In this document: piece by piece, positions 1 to 12,732 of the stretch
How the letters are laid out: every line of letters starts with the position of its first letter
Numbering within the stretch: the stretch's first letter is position 1
Origin: Lytechinus variegatus
Lineage: Eukaryota > Echinodermata > Echinoidea > Temnopleuroida > Toxopneustidae
Direction of reading: 5' to 3'
Length of the DNA: 64,000 nucleotides
Assembly (NCBI RefSeq): GCF_018143015.1
Contig: NC_054741.1
Span: forward strand, 8,132,683-8,196,682
The notes under the pieces: model-generated
Told to the model about the DNA's origin: nothing
What the model saw: only the letters and a program-made list of their open reading frames with translations
Database searches by the model: none
Made by a program: the position numbers and the translations under genes

Positions 1-320
1 CCGCTTTTCCGACGGCGGCGGCGTCAACATCAAATCTTAACCCGAGGTTAAGTTTTTGAAATGACATCATAACTTAGAAAGTATATGGACCTAGTTCATG
101 AAACTTGGCCATAAGGTTAATCAAGTATTACTAAACATCCTATCAGAGTTTCATGTCACATGACCAAGGTCAATGGTCATTTAGGGTCAATGAACTTAGA
201 CCATGTTGGAGGAATCATCATCAAAATCTTAACCTGAGGTTCAAAGTCAGCACTTCTGATATATTGAACCGCGTGATGCAGGTGAGACGGCCAGAGGCAT
301 TCCACTTGTTCTATTATTAT
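1..320 (+). repeat. Dispersed repeat, short copy
   Basis: Starts with CCGCTTTTCCGACGGCGGCG at the window edge and ends with GAGGCATTCCACTTGTT. It is the same family as 43609-44665 with most internal units missing. One internal DR1-like site carries a mismatch (AGGTCAATGGTCA). Confidence 0.8.
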
Positions 321-1703
321 TTGAATCCATTTTTATTGGTGTAAGAAGGATGGGAAGGGGGTTTGAGATAAATGATTGGGATGGAGGTATGAAATTCACA
401 AACTGAGAGGGGAAAGAATGATATTTGTACAGTTCTAATAATTTTTTAATTATTAATCTTAGTAATGCTTTTTTTTCTTTATCACTTTCATTAATGTTTT
501 TTTTTCAATTGGAATAATTGTTATTTTAATGAAGTTGTTAATTTGGTAGAAAAGAGACAATAACCAAAAATAATAAAAGGGCACTAGCGTAACCAGCATC
601 AACTATGACAAAGATATGTATGGGCCCATGCACAAGCATAACTATTGTCCCCAGACAATTGGACCCATGAAATGCTTTGTAGGATCTGATGCTGGATACA
701 TGCCTGAAGAGGGTATGTTTTAGAAGAAACATGCCCCCTTTTTCCTTTTTGTTTGGATTAGCACCCTAGATATGCCATGCACATATTGCTATTAATATGT
801 TCCCAAGATTTAAGAAGGTGCTAGTTGCACAAATGTACAGACGGCACCAGCTGCCCATTGACACCAATGTTATATGATGCTGATGCAGATGCCATGTTTT
901 TTATACCAGAACTCTGATAATTTTCAGTTTGCGTATGCTTTGCCGGTTTTTTGAAAATCGTGGCAGGTTGGCTCTGTGTGAAGTGACGTCAGCAGATGTT
1001 TGGGCCATGGTCGATGTTGACGACCTTTGTAATGAAGATGGCAGCAAGTACAGCATGTAACAAAATTTGTCCAACAGTGCCCTCTTGAATCCTGGGAGCG
1101 TATACGTTTAACCAGAAAAAAAGTTTTTTCTGATGTGTACGACTGTATGCCAATTTGTGTTCTTCTGGCCACCCCCCCCCCCTCCAATTTATTTTTAGCC
1201 AAAGGGTACTGGTATTTGAACTTTATAAAGGCACATAGGTATGCTGCAAAGTATTGTCCACGTTCCTTTCACAAATCCCTATATTGCATGCATATATTTC
1301 TTAAGTGAAATAATTACATGAATGTCACAATAAGTTTTAGAATTACCTCAAGATGTTCATTCTTATTTGTAGTCAAGTTCTAAAGTAACTTTGGATTCAT
1401 GATTTATGGTATAACATAGATTTGTTTCACTCCTAAGCACTACTGTGATCACAGACTATATCAACTGGCAGAATTTTTTTTGTAGCCAGAAATTAATACT
1501 TGTCATTAAATCACTGAAATGTAATTTGTGTTTATTTATTCAAAAGGCAGGAGTCCTAGGTACTTTACCAAAGTATTATTTTTGTAGGCAGCTATTATTG
1601 TATTGATGGCTGGTATTATATGTATTTTATTGTAGATAAACATGTATTTTGATGTTTATTACTTCATTCCGTCTTGTCTTTCATGTTAAATATCAAAATA
1701 TCT
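321..1703. other. Intergenic, nothing recognised
   Basis: AT-rich; a C run at about 1170-1181. No credible coding exon, RNA gene or complete repeat was seen. Confidence 0.6.
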
Positions 1704-1745
1704 TCATTGCCATCATCATCATCATCACCATCATCATCATCATCT
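1704..1745. repeat. ATC trinucleotide microsatellite
   Basis: About 12 CAT/ATC units with one interruption (CACCAT). Confidence 0.9.
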
Positions 1746-1973
1746 ATTTCAGTTAGTTTTTCCCCCTTATGAAGGGTTACTCACTTTCGTGCCATGGCAT
1801 TCCTTTCTTCCCCTTTCTTTCCTCCTTCAAACGTTGTCTTTTTCCATCTCTACCACTTCTTTCTATGTTATCTTTGTTCCCTTTCTTTGTATCCCATCCA
1901 CATTCAGATCCCATGCTCTTATAGGTTCATCATTTTCCCTCCTTGATACGTTGGCATTTACCACCTTCAGTTC

Positions 1974-2149
1974 CATGTCATTTGCTCCGGCAACAATTGC
2001 TCTGCTCTAAAATCCACACACTAATTGAATAATCAATTCAACCCTAGGTTTAACCCTACCCTAAACGTTTCATAAAACCCTATTGCAACCCTAACCCTAT
2101 CTTAGATGAAATTAAGCCCAGAGCAATTGTCACAGGAGCATATGTCGTG
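1974..2149. mobile_element. MITE with telomere-like interior (copy 1)
   Basis: Inverted ends CATTTGCTCC...AATTGCTCTG and CAGAGCAATTGT...GGAGCATATG flank an interior with repeated AACCCTA motifs. A related copy is at 24587-24786. There is no coding capacity. Confidence 0.6.
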
Positions 2150-3322
2150 TCACCACCACTTCCACAACTGTTTCTTCCAAGCCCAGCCTTTTAATGAGCT
2201 TGTGTACTTTCTATCACCACACTCTGTATCATGGCTCTTTCTTGTCTCCTCAAGATACCTTGTTTTAGTTGTCTTCACATAGAATGTTTCTGAGCCATAT
2301 ACCATTGCTGCTGTGCACTTGGATATGATTGAAATGAGATCAGTTTGATGAAATCGTGAAGTGATGGGATTAAACTTCATTTATTTGTTATATTGAATAG
2401 GAATTAGATCAAACAGAATTCAAGCTATGAACTTAAATCAATTACTTACTATTCCATTTCCCATGTTCATTGGTATCTTTATAACAAGTTGCCCTTAGTA
2501 ATGATTTTTTTTTGCCAAGCAAAAGTATATTAAATTTCAGACTTCAGAACAACTTTTTCTATACAGATCTACCAAAATGAAAGTTATAATTAAATTTGAT
2601 TTTTGTTTCTTCTCCAGTTAAATGTCATTTATATTGATCAGTGTCACTACATTTACAACTCTCTGTGCTTTTCAATTTATGTACGCAATCCACTTCATAT
2701 GAGACAGGGGGATGGGATGTTTCACAAAAGATTTATCGTGACTTACAGTATAGTCAAGCTTAGTGCTGATGCACACTTGATATTTAAATGTAACATGTAA
2801 TCACGTTGATCAACAAGCAGTAGCACACATCCTCTGAGCATGATGGACCAATTCATTGATGTGTTTTATACAGCTTGCAAGTGTTACTTTATAAGTGATT
2901 CAAAGTCACACTTTACCCTTTGTGAAACCACCCCCCCCCCCCATACAGATTTATTCAAATTTGTGTGTTTTCCGTCCGTATTGTAAGACTTTTACTTTTT
3001 GTTTTCCCTTGATGTATTCACTGTTGAAAGATTTACTCGTCAGATGTGTGATCTATCGCAGAGTACTAATTATTTGTATGTTATATGATACATGAGTGCA
3101 AGTTGCACTCTTATTGTAGCATCACTCTGTAGCGTACTAAGGGGGTGGTTACAGAGGTTCAACCCCCCCCCCTTTTTATTTTTAAGACCTTTTTTTTTGC
3201 TTGTAATTTTTTTTTTTGAGGTACGAAACAATGTTGGTTGACAAGAGTGAACCCAGCAATTTGGGTTGAATTTGGTTAAATCATCATGTCCAAGTATAAT
3301 AGATGTTGTGCACCTGGCAACC

Positions 3323-3516
3323 TAGTCCAGATTGGACCTTGTTGTTTGGAAGTGCCCTTTCCCAAAAGCTAATATAGAGGGCACATGTCTCCCAATCTCT
3401 AATCAGCGCTAGTCAAGATGAGTAGATTGGCGCTGATTAGAGATTGGGAGACATGTGCCCTCTATGTTAGCTTTTGGGAAAGGGCACTTCCAAACAACAA
3501 GGTCCAATCTGGACTA
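3323..3516. mobile_element. Near-perfect foldback element with 9-bp target duplication
   Basis: Arms of about 88 bases from TAGTCCAGATTGGACC to its reverse complement GGTCCAATCTGGACTA, with a loop of about 17 bases. CTGGCAACC flanks it exactly at 3314-3322 and 3517-3525. A 9-bp duplication fits Mutator-like elements. Arm identity is very high, so it inserted recently. Confidence 0.85.
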
Positions 3517-3590
3517 CTGGCAACCCTGCTTGTTCACTTTGTTTTTCAACTTAAAAGCTTTGTGATCTGTAATAAGCTATGTAAACCAGA

Positions 3591-3740
3591 CCAGGGCCGG
3601 TTGCATAAAAGTTACTATTATGGTAACTTTACCATCCAATGGTAACTACCATGGTAATGATGATCAATAGCCAATCAGAATCAAGGATTGCAAGTTACCA
3701 TTGGATACCACAATGGTAACTTCTATGCAACAGGGCCTTG
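3591..3740. mobile_element. Foldback MITE of the TTGCATAAAAGTTAC family
   Basis: Ends GGTTGCATAAAAGTTAC and GTAACTTCTATGCAAC are inverted. The interior has ATGGTAAC and CCATGGTAAT motifs and the segment AGCCAATCAGAATCAAGGAT. The same family recurs, interrupted, at 25418-25766. Confidence 0.7.
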
Positions 3741-3880
3741 GGGGCCATTTCATAAAGCTGTTCGTAAATTAAGAGTGACTTTAAGAACTGGTGATCCTTT
3801 CTTGTGGTAAATGATATTCACCATGGTAAATGTTCATTGGTGATTATTTAGCGTGTAAGAAAGGTTCACCAGTCCTTCTA

Positions 3881-4334
3881 ATATGCTTTTCACACTGCAC
3901 TTTTTGTCCTAAATTGGTGGGGCTAAGGGGGGGGGGTCTTAGCCCCACCAATTTCCTGGGGTTAAGCTTAGCCCACTTCGTTTTCACACTACATTTTAGC
4001 AAAGTGGGCTAGCACAGTAAATAGTACGGTACTATCTGGCCCTGCAAAAAAGCAGGGTTAGCCGGCTTATTGTGCTAGCACCACAAATGCGGTGCTTAGA
4101 GATGCAGTGTGAAAATGAAACAGGGCTAAGGAAAGTGGGGCTAAGCATTAGCCAATCACAGAAGTCGAATTGCACGTTAATCATGCTCTGTATGGTAAAA
4201 TCATCAGTATTCATGTGCTGAGAGGTAGTCCGGGGTTAAGGCATTAATCACGGTTGAGCAGATAGTATGCGGTTGAGCAGATAGTATGGGGTTAAGGATA
4301 GTATGGGGTTAAGGAAATGCAATGTGAAAAGCAT
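3881..4334. mobile_element. TA-flanked inverted-repeat element inside the 3739 MITE
   Basis: ATATGCTTTTCACACTGCA and TGCAATGTGAAAAGCATAT are terminal inverted repeats, with TA on both outer sides, consistent with a Tc1/mariner-type target. The interior has repeated GGGGCTAAG and GGGGTTAAG words and no frame for a transposase. Confidence 0.65.
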
Positions 4335-4339
4335 ATTAA

Positions 4340-4920
4340 AGGACAAGTCCACCCCAACAAAAACTTGATTTGAATAAAAAGAGAAAAAATTAACAAGCAT
4401 AACACTGAAAATTTCATCAAAATCGGATGTAAAGTAAGAAAGTTGTGACATTTTAAAGTTTTGGTTCATTTCACAAAACAGTTATATGCACATCTCGGTC
4501 GGTATGCAAATGAGGGAACTGATGACATCACTCACTCACTATTTCTTTTGTATTTTATTATATGAAATATTTTGATTTTCTCGTCATTGTCATGTGAAAT
4601 GAAGTTTCATTCCTCCCTGTGGAATTCCATTATTTTAACATTTTGTGCTTCAGGCAAGGAGGTCCTAATCATTAAATTCATAAAAATTGAAATATTGTAT
4701 AATTCAAACAATAAAAAAAAAAGAAATAGTGACGTCATCGACTCTCTCATTTGGATGTAACTGGCTCGCTCATATAACTATTTTGTTAAAAATAAGCGAA
4801 ACTTTGAAATGTCATAACTTTCTTATTTTACATCCGATTTTGATGAAATTTTCAGCATTGTGCTTGTCTGATTTTTCTCTATTGATTCAAATCAACATTT
4901 TTCTGAGGTGGACTTGACCT
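4340..4920. mobile_element. TTAA-target foldback element, AGGACAAGTCCACC family
   Basis: Flanked by TTAA at 4336-4339 and 4921-4924, with ends AGGACAAGTCCACC and GGTGGACTTGACCT. Long arms contain TTTCATCAAAATCGGATGT near 4412 and its reverse complement near 4835. It has no coding capacity. TTAA targets are used by piggyBac and Kolobok transposases. Confidence 0.85.
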
Positions 4921-5047
4921 TTAAAGTCACTCTTAACTTATGAACAGCTTTATGAAACACCCACCTGGCCTGGGCATTTGATCAAATATCCTTGCTTATT
5001 TGATGTTGGGCCTTTTTCGTGTCTTTCACAGTCACTATACATGTATT

Positions 5048-5074
5048 TTGATATATATATATATATATATATAT
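5048..5074. repeat. TA dinucleotide microsatellite
   Basis: Run of alternating A and T, about 13 units. Confidence 0.9.
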
Positions 5075-5268
5075 TGTGAGATGTTTATAGCTTTGTTGTG
5101 TGTATAATTGAAATATACATTACTGATTCATAAGAAATTGTTTGTCAATTTTACTCTTTATTGAACTTACTGCTTGATATATGACCAGTCCAGTGTATTA
5201 CCTCTTTTCATTGTTGTATACTACATGTATTTATGGTTCCTTTGCCACTATGGTGAACTAGCCTGTAA

Positions 5269-5302
5269 ACCTTTAGTTTGATTAGCTAATCAAACTAAAG
5301 GT
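5269..5302. repeat. Perfect 34-base palindrome
   Basis: ACCTTTAGTTTGATTAG is followed with no loop by its exact reverse complement. It contains ATTAGCTAAT at the centre, a double homeodomain-type site. Confidence 0.9.
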
Positions 5303-7499
5303 AGTCTTGTTACAATGACAAAGTAATTGTTGAAAATGATCATAGATTTATAACTACATGTAAAAAGGTAAACACAGTTGAATGGCCAATATCATGGATT
5401 TCATAAGAGTTAACATAATGTCTGAGTTCCAACAATCATTTAAAATGATTCGACATAATAAATCTATCATTTTAAACAATTGTTGGAATTCTGACAAAGA
5501 AATAAAACATAATCTGTACACAAGAATCAAAACTATACATGTACGATGATTCTTAACAAAACCGATTGTTTCAACACTTTATTGCAGCAAATGTTATGCA
5601 ATACACAAACCCCAATTCTACTTTGAGGCAAACTTATTAATTTTTTTTTACATCTCCAATCATTCAGTCTATAGGAAGATAAATGAAATGAAATGGCAGC
5701 AAAATGATTCTTACCCACTGTAAAATGTTAGGCTTTGAAAAGTCTAGGAACTTAAAATGACTTCTAAATTCTAATAATAAATTCAAGGGATTACAAAAGA
5801 CAATGTATGACTGACTTCAAGCTAAGTGAAGTGAAACTGATGAAAGGAAAGTGTAAATAATGAATGTTCGGCTTCATTGGTACAGTGCATGACTCAGATA
5901 AATTATACTACATAATAATCTGGGGACATACTGTTGTTGTATACTCCTGTACACATTAAAAAATAAATACTAATCCTTACATTAAAGCTGGCCTGTGATA
6001 CTTGCTACAAACTTTTATTCAAGTCGTGATTGGCCTATGTTACAAGCATTGTATTGGATGGTCTTCTAATCATCCCACATTTAGGAGGTATGTCACAGAT
6101 GACTTTTCTGAATCCTATCAAAATATCCTTCATCTCACCAAGTAAATTAAATTCTCCCCTATTTTGTAAAAAAAGGAACCTAGTGTGAAACAACTATTTG
6201 GAAAATAAAATCAGCTAAAACTGATGACCTATCCCCTTTGTTGTCACAAAGTAAATAAATGCCCACGACCTTTTTTTTGCTTGGCTTGCCAAGTTCCCCA
6301 CTTTTTTCCCCATGATTCGAGAACATTTTTTATAAAGCTACATGAATGTAATATCTCAATGAGTTACAAATGTACACTATGCATTCATACATGTATCAAA
6401 GTTTAAAAAACTCAAAATAAAACATTCACTACAAATAGTTAAATACATACATTAGTAAAAAGAAACAAACTCAACTTGAATTTCAAATGATAATCATGTG
6501 ATCTGAAAATACACATTTCATTATTTTTTCTTCAATAAACCAGGGCCCTCTATAGCAAAGCTTTAATATCAATTGGTTTTTTCTTAATATTGACTGAATT
6601 AAACATATGTACATTGGTGCCTAAAAGTTAGTGAAACCCACCATAAAATGCACTCCTTCATGCAGAGTGTTGAATGAAGTGAGTTTTACTGAATTCTACA
6701 TTTTATCACCTGACTTCACAACTAGATATCTAAAACTTGGCAGAACTTGCACTTCAAATTTGATCGTTTTCTGATGGGGTTCACTAACTTTTTAGCACCA
6801 CTGTATGTGCAATCAAAGTAACAGCTCAACTCGATCACAGAGTTTTGTGTTAGAGGGCAAATGTAAGGCAATTTATGTTCTTCCATTGTACCTTCATATA
6901 TGATTGTAACCCAAGAGGTCTATAAACCTGGCTTGAAACTGACAGTAATTTCAATCATCTGTTTATAGCAATGTCAACATAAAATACATACACTCGTAAG
7001 TATAAAAATTATTTTTGCATTGCTTTGCTTGCATACCTATTATTGAGAGTAGCTTTTTGTAAAAGAAACATTTGAACAATATGTATACTGGTACTCAAAT
7101 GCATGTACATGTATTTTAAACCACTACAAAGTTTCCATAAAAAAAAAGCAACAATCGGATATCAGGGTTGACAAAACATGGTAAAATTCAATCAATAGGA
7201 TTAACTATAAAGTGATATAACTTAAATATTACACAATTTCATATATACCACCAAGAGGCCCTGATTCATAACATCACAGAAGAACAAAGTTTCCTCTGAT
7301 TTAGTCAAGTCTGAAAACTTTACAGACTGAAAGATGTGTTTTCTTGAATTCCAAATAATTAATTCATCACAGGAAAATGACGGTATTCGGAGCATAAATA
7401 ATATTTTTGTGTTTACATCATAAAGTAATTAAACTTGTATTTTCATGAAGCAAATGAACAATCAATTGATTTTTGTGAATGGTAAATGGTGGTACTTTT
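5303..7499. other. Intergenic, nothing recognised
   Basis: AT-rich with imperfect inverted words (such as TCCAACAATCATTTAAAATG and its inverse near 5430-5490). No gene was seen. Confidence 0.55.
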
Positions 7500-7692
7500 T
7501 ACCTGATTGCTAAGAAAGCATGAATACTTGTAAGCAAGCAACCAGAGGACTGATGGCTTAAGGTCCTCTCCAAGGGACCTGGTAATGAGGATTAATGCCT
7601 TACCGAAGGGCACTAGCACACCAAGTGGGGATTGAACCCAGGTCACCGGAATCCAAAACCCCCGCTCTACTGACTGAACTATCACGCCTTGT
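7500..7692 (-). mobile_element. tRNA-derived SINE
   Basis: On the minus strand a polymerase III box A (TAGTTCAGTCAGTAGAGC, 7664-7681) is followed by a box B (GGGTTCAATCCC, 7628-7639). A body with CCCTTCGGTAAGGCATTAAT then continues leftward to about 7500. The head is tRNA-like but not a functional tRNA. Confidence 0.75.
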
Positions 7693-10600
7693 CCACATTG
7701 TATCTTTAAAGGGGTGATGGAACTAAAGAACAAATTCAATAAATTTTTACAATTCAGACAACCGATACTCGATCTCGTCAATCCTTCAATGTTTCTCTTA
7801 CCCAGAGCTGCCAACAGTCAGCATTCACCTTCTAGGGAGAAGGGAGAATTTACAAAGTAGGAGAGAGATTTTTCTCCATTATACACAATCCAATAATAGA
7901 AATCAATGTTTGAATCAGGGAGATGTTGATTATCTGCAGTTTTTCAACTGGAAATCAGTGGAGTTTGTAATATTGAAAGAAGATACAACAATAGCCATGC
8001 AATGTTTTGTTGCATCAAGCGTATTTGGGAGCACAGAGGTACTGCCATGGATAAAAAAACAACCTATTTACACCATCAAGGGATACCTCCATTTTTGAAT
8101 TATTGTCAAACTAGACACTGAAAAGGGACACATAAACGAATGTTGCTTTGAAAACTCCTATCATATAGTTAAAGACATTTTCAGAATACAAAAATAATAA
8201 GGTTCAAATGCTTATTCAAATCGTAGATCAATAACTGAATATTTTTTTTTCCATTCCCTCAAAATTGTTGAGCAGTTAAAACAGTGATGCATGTATGAAG
8301 TTTGGAAGAAAAAAAGAACAAAATCAAAGAAATTCAATATCTCGTCACATTATATTGCATTTAAAAAAAAACACGACACAGCTGCTATGATCTTGCAGTA
8401 TTTAGTGGATTAAAAATAAACAGTAATTGAAATGAGCAGCTCTTACAAAATAATGCACCTGAGCAAAGTACACCCAATACAAAGCTTTATTTAAATGCAA
8501 TGATAGACTTCTAATCTTCACCAAATCATTATTGATGGTGGATTAACAAGACAAACAAAATGAGCTGATTCACTAAATATTAAATTGTATAGGAATATAA
8601 TTTTAGTGTATCAATAACTTGCAAGTGAACTACAATAATTGACATTTATGACTTAAAGAGACAAAAAATAGGGGCAATAATGTTGGTGCTTTGTTGTTGT
8701 TGATCCACAAAGTGGATCCTGTGAAAATTGAGTTATAACTGATGATGGGTAGTCATAAGCAATGTATAATGACCATGCAGTCGTGTTTTTGAGATGAGGA
8801 TGGATTGTCAAATAGCAAGGATTGAAATTGCTGTGTTATAAAATCAAAGACTATATCTCATTTGGCCGGGATACCATCACCAGTTTGGCCTTTGAAAAAA
8901 ATCCCAATGCCCTCAGCTCTGCCTTGGGTAAGTTAGAACTTTACCAAAGGTACCTTATGTGAGAACTTCTTGTTAATGCCCTCGGTGAGAAGTTTAATTT
9001 GTATATTATGGCAATTCACAGTTTCATTCACGAAAAGAATTTTCAATTTTTACAAATTAAACAATTTTCTTGATTAAAATTATCTTTGAACACTACTATT
9101 CACTCAATTGTAACAGTATCAAGTAAAAGTTTGAAAATTTCAGGGAAATGATTTAGAGGTGTCTATTCACATAATAACTACATATCCTGTTCAGAAAAAT
9201 ATCAATATTTTGTTCTGTGGATACAAGATATATTTTAAATGTGGAGCAAATAAGGGTCCTTAAAAAAGAATCAGGTACCTATCTCTGGGTGCATTCCTGG
9301 GCTGCCCCACCCCAATGCCCTAATCTTGGTCATTCCTTGGTCTGTATAAAGTTGAGCCTCCTTGGGATGATGTGGATACAGGTCTGACAAGTGAATTCCC
9401 TACCTCAAGATGGCAACATCCTTAAAATGCAGTCACATTTACGTAACCGATCATGCATGAAGTCACTGTCATGGCAGCATTCCCAATTAATGTACCATGG
9501 CAACTATCAAAATCTAGGATTCAATAATTTTTACCAATGGACAGCAGAGCTTCTATAATAGTAAATTATAATGCAACAGGTACCCAGCCATACATATACT
9601 GGCTTGGCTTCTAGAGCTCATACATCAAGAGATTTACCTACATGTATATGACAGACATTATAGCACCACCTTTGGCAACTTGCAGCAAGTGCATAAAATG
9701 AGAACCGGTAAAAATCAAAATCTGGACTACCCATTAAAAATGCTGACCTACAATAGGGTAATAAAGCTAACTTTCTGCCTAGATGATAATTACCAATACA
9801 TTTTCTAAACCTACAACTTTTGATTTGATGAATACTGACTGTACAAGGAAATAAATATTATTTTTTCACAGTACTATGCTTATATCAATAAATACAATTT
9901 TACATACATACCAGTTCTACATACAAATTCACATTGAATACTGTTAAGGCATGCACTTTACATTTACATTGTCAGTTTAAAGACTGTTTTATAATCCGGA
10001 GCACTTCAAAACTTCGCTCTTTCTTTGTCAAATTCTATGTGTAACATTCACATGCTTTTTTTTTCTTTTAGTATCTAATTTTCAAAACTTTTTATTTACA
10101 TTTATCATAACTAGCATTCAAGATAAGGACATTTCCTCGACACGATTTGAAAAAATATATATCAGTCCTTTTGTGTATTAAAGTTTAATGGAGTTGTTGT
10201 TCTATCATTACATATGAGGCTAATTTGATGCCCCAATAGTATTGAGATTACAATGGTTTCCCTGTCAGTCTAATCAAACTTCTTTGCTGATTTTTAAATT
10301 TACAACTGGCATTGATATTCATTCTTTCAGTGCTCATAAAATTTGAATATAAACTTTCAGAGCATTTGTCTGAAGAGTCAAAATCAAATAAAAATTATTT
10401 TCATAAATCCTTTGATAAAATTATTGTTTTCATCAATCCTTTGAAAAAATATGTCATTCAGAAAATTATTCAAATAAATTTGGCAGTTTCCATTATTTCC
10501 TTGACAATATAAATTTTCAAGAAAATATTTTAAATGCAAATCATTATCATTTCTTCAATGTGCTATGCCTTTTTTTTAACCATTTAAAAATGAATGTGTA

Positions 10601-10809
10601 ATAGGAAAAATAAATAATTGATGATATGAAAATTCAATTGCAGATATTAAACACTAATGAATGAAAAAAAGGATTGCTTTCAGCATGCAATTCACGTATA
10701 CAAAAAGAATAACATGTTCAAGTAATAAAAATATTAAATATAATTTAAAACCTCTAGAGACGGGGTGGGAGTACATGGCTACATCGATTGAAGTAATGCT
10801 CATGGAATT
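7693..10809. other. Intergenic, nothing recognised
   Basis: AT-rich non-coding sequence downstream of the ZNF507-like gene. All frames are short and of low quality. Confidence 0.55.
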
Positions 10810-10920
10810 CATTCAAATTTTTTATTTAATTCTACACTGCACCCAATTTAGCACTGAAGTGAAAATACTCATTTCATTATATTCACTTTAATGCTAAATT
10901 GAGTGCAGTGCAGAATTAAA
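10810..10920. repeat. Hairpin of about 40-base arms
   Basis: TTTAATTCTACACTGCACCC at the left pairs with the inverse GTGCAGTGCAGAATTAAA at the right. It abuts the inverted-repeat element at 10923. Confidence 0.6.
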
Positions 10921-10922
10921 TC

Positions 10923-11804
10923 AAAAGGCCGTGTAAGTAGTGCGTAAGATTTGGTTGAATTTTTATGGGCAGCCATAAGGGGCAAAATTAAATGGCTGGG
11001 TAAGTGTTGGGGTGAGATAAAAATGCTTAATTCGGACCTGTTTACGGCACATTTTTTGTGTATTAGGTAATTTACCAAAATGTGTCCGAACAGCCCCTCC
11101 CCACCGCTGTGGCATGTGGTCCGCTTATGATTAGCCTACTATTAGCTACCTTACACTCCACTAACATGGATGTTTAAAGGAAACCAAAACCTAAGAAGAG
11201 AAGTAATCTTATTTTAAAGAGTAAAATGAGAGGAACAATTTAAAACAAGTTTCATCAAAATCGGTTATAAAATAAGCAAGTTATGGGAGTTTGAAAACTC
11301 TTGTTGGACTTTCTATGGGCATTCTCAAAATGGCTGATTTTGTAGACAACTCTCCATTTGTTTTGTACACAAATTTTCAGATTTTCCGCATTATCTTTCA
11401 AATTGCATCTTGCCTCCTCCTGAGCACAACATGTCATGGGAAAATATAATCCACACCATATATGTCAAGGTCAGGAGGAGATGTGAAATATGTAAAAATA
11501 AAGGGGAAAATCTGAAAATATGTGTACAAAACAAACGGAGAGTTGTCCGCAAAATCAGCCATTTTGAAGCATGTTTGCCAATTTGAGGATCCACATATTA
11601 AGTACAACAAGACTTTTTAATCGTCCATAACTTGCTTATTTCATAACCGATTTTGATGAAACTTTTTTTTGAATTGTTCCTCTCATTTTACTCTTTCCAA
11701 TAAGATTACTTCTCTTCTTGGGTTTTGGTTTCCTTTAATTTTGGCCCTTAGGGCTACCCATAAAAAAAATACCCGACACTTACGTGCAACTTACACAGCC
11801 TTTT
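10923..11804. mobile_element. Inverted-repeat element with 68-base ends, host of a TTAA element
   Basis: Left arm 10923-10990 (AAAAGGCCGTGTAAGTAGTG...) and right arm 11737-11804 (...AACTTACACAGCCTTTT) are imperfect inverted copies. Inside lies the 11178-11734 insertion. No transposase frame is present. Confidence 0.65.
11178..11734. mobile_element. TTAA-target foldback element, AGGAAACCAAAACC family
   Basis: TTAA at 11174-11177 and 11735-11738; ends AGGAAACCAAAACC and GGTTTTGGTTTCCT. It contains GTTTCATCAAAATCGGTTAT and its inverse. The terminal sequence differs from the 4340 family but the core motif is shared. It is nested in the 10923-11804 element. Confidence 0.82.
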
Positions 11805-12133
11805 ATAACAAGCCCAAATTGAGATTAATGTATGATCATGCATATCAGTGAACATGTATGCCCAAACAAATTCAGTAATATACAATGATAATCCAATAAA
11901 AGTTACCTTCAATGGTCAGCAAAAAAGGGCACATGTCTTACAAAGTTATCACAAGAAAGCTAATGAAAATATACTACCGAATAAATAATAAGAACTTATG
12001 TAAATTTACACATGTTAAAAAGTGATTAAAATATGAAGTTGCACATTATTTTTGGCAGACTGAAATGAGGTAACCCTGACAATTCCAAGCACTATCCAAT
12101 TTATATTGAATGGTCAGAAAGCAAATTTTTTAA

Positions 12134-12728
12134 AAGGATGGTCCAGGCTAGAGATATTTATATCTCAATAAATAGCGTAAAATTTGCAAGGAAAATGCAG
12201 AAAATTTGATCAAATTCTGATATCAAATAAAAAAGTTATTGAACTTTGAAGATTCGCATTATTCTGGTGAAACAGTTCTAGGCATGTCTTTACGAATATT
12301 CATTAGGTGGGCTGATGATGTCATATCTCAACTTGTTCTTCTTTATTTTATTATATGACATTAGGTTTATTCAAATTTTTTCTACCAAGAACTAACGATT
12401 GGATTGACAACTGATTAAGTGCATTAGTTATTTACTGCCGCAACTTATATCATCATAATGGAGAAACATCATTTACACATGCATGAAAAAATGAAACATT
12501 CATGATTTCATGTAATAACATAAGAAAAGGGAAAGTGGGTGACATCATCAGCCCACCTAGTGAATATTCATGACGATGTGCATGTAACTCTTTTCACATA
12601 TTGAAAAATTTTAAAATTCAATAACTTTGTTATTTGTTATCTGATTTTAATAAAAATTTACAGCATTTCGCTCTGTGAATTTTACTCTATTTATTTAGAT
12701 ATGAATATTTTCAGCCCAAACCATACCT
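12134..12728. mobile_element. TTAA-target foldback element, diverged family
   Basis: TTAA at 12130-12133 and 12729-12732; ends AAGGATGGTCCAGGC and GCCCAAACCATACCT. The arms carry a weak version of the shared core (TTTGATCAAATTCTGATATC and inverse). Confidence 0.75.
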
Positions 12729-12732
12729 TTAA

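Larger units (their letters stand above)
3739..4968. mobile_element. TTTCATAAAGCTGTTC MITE carrying two inserted elements
   Basis: Left end CATTTCATAAAGCTGTTCG and right end AACAGCTTTATGAAACACC are inverted. Intact copies of about 177-250 bases occur at 43411-43587 and 50625-50877. Here it is expanded by insertions at 3881-4334 and 4340-4920. Confidence 0.7.

Noticed and set aside
2038..2100. Interstitial telomere
   Set aside because: Only scattered AACCCTA words, not a tandem run, and they lie inside a MITE that recurs at 24587.
7443..7814. 123-codon minus-strand frame
   Set aside because: It reads through a tRNA-derived SINE including its polymerase III boxes; not a gene.
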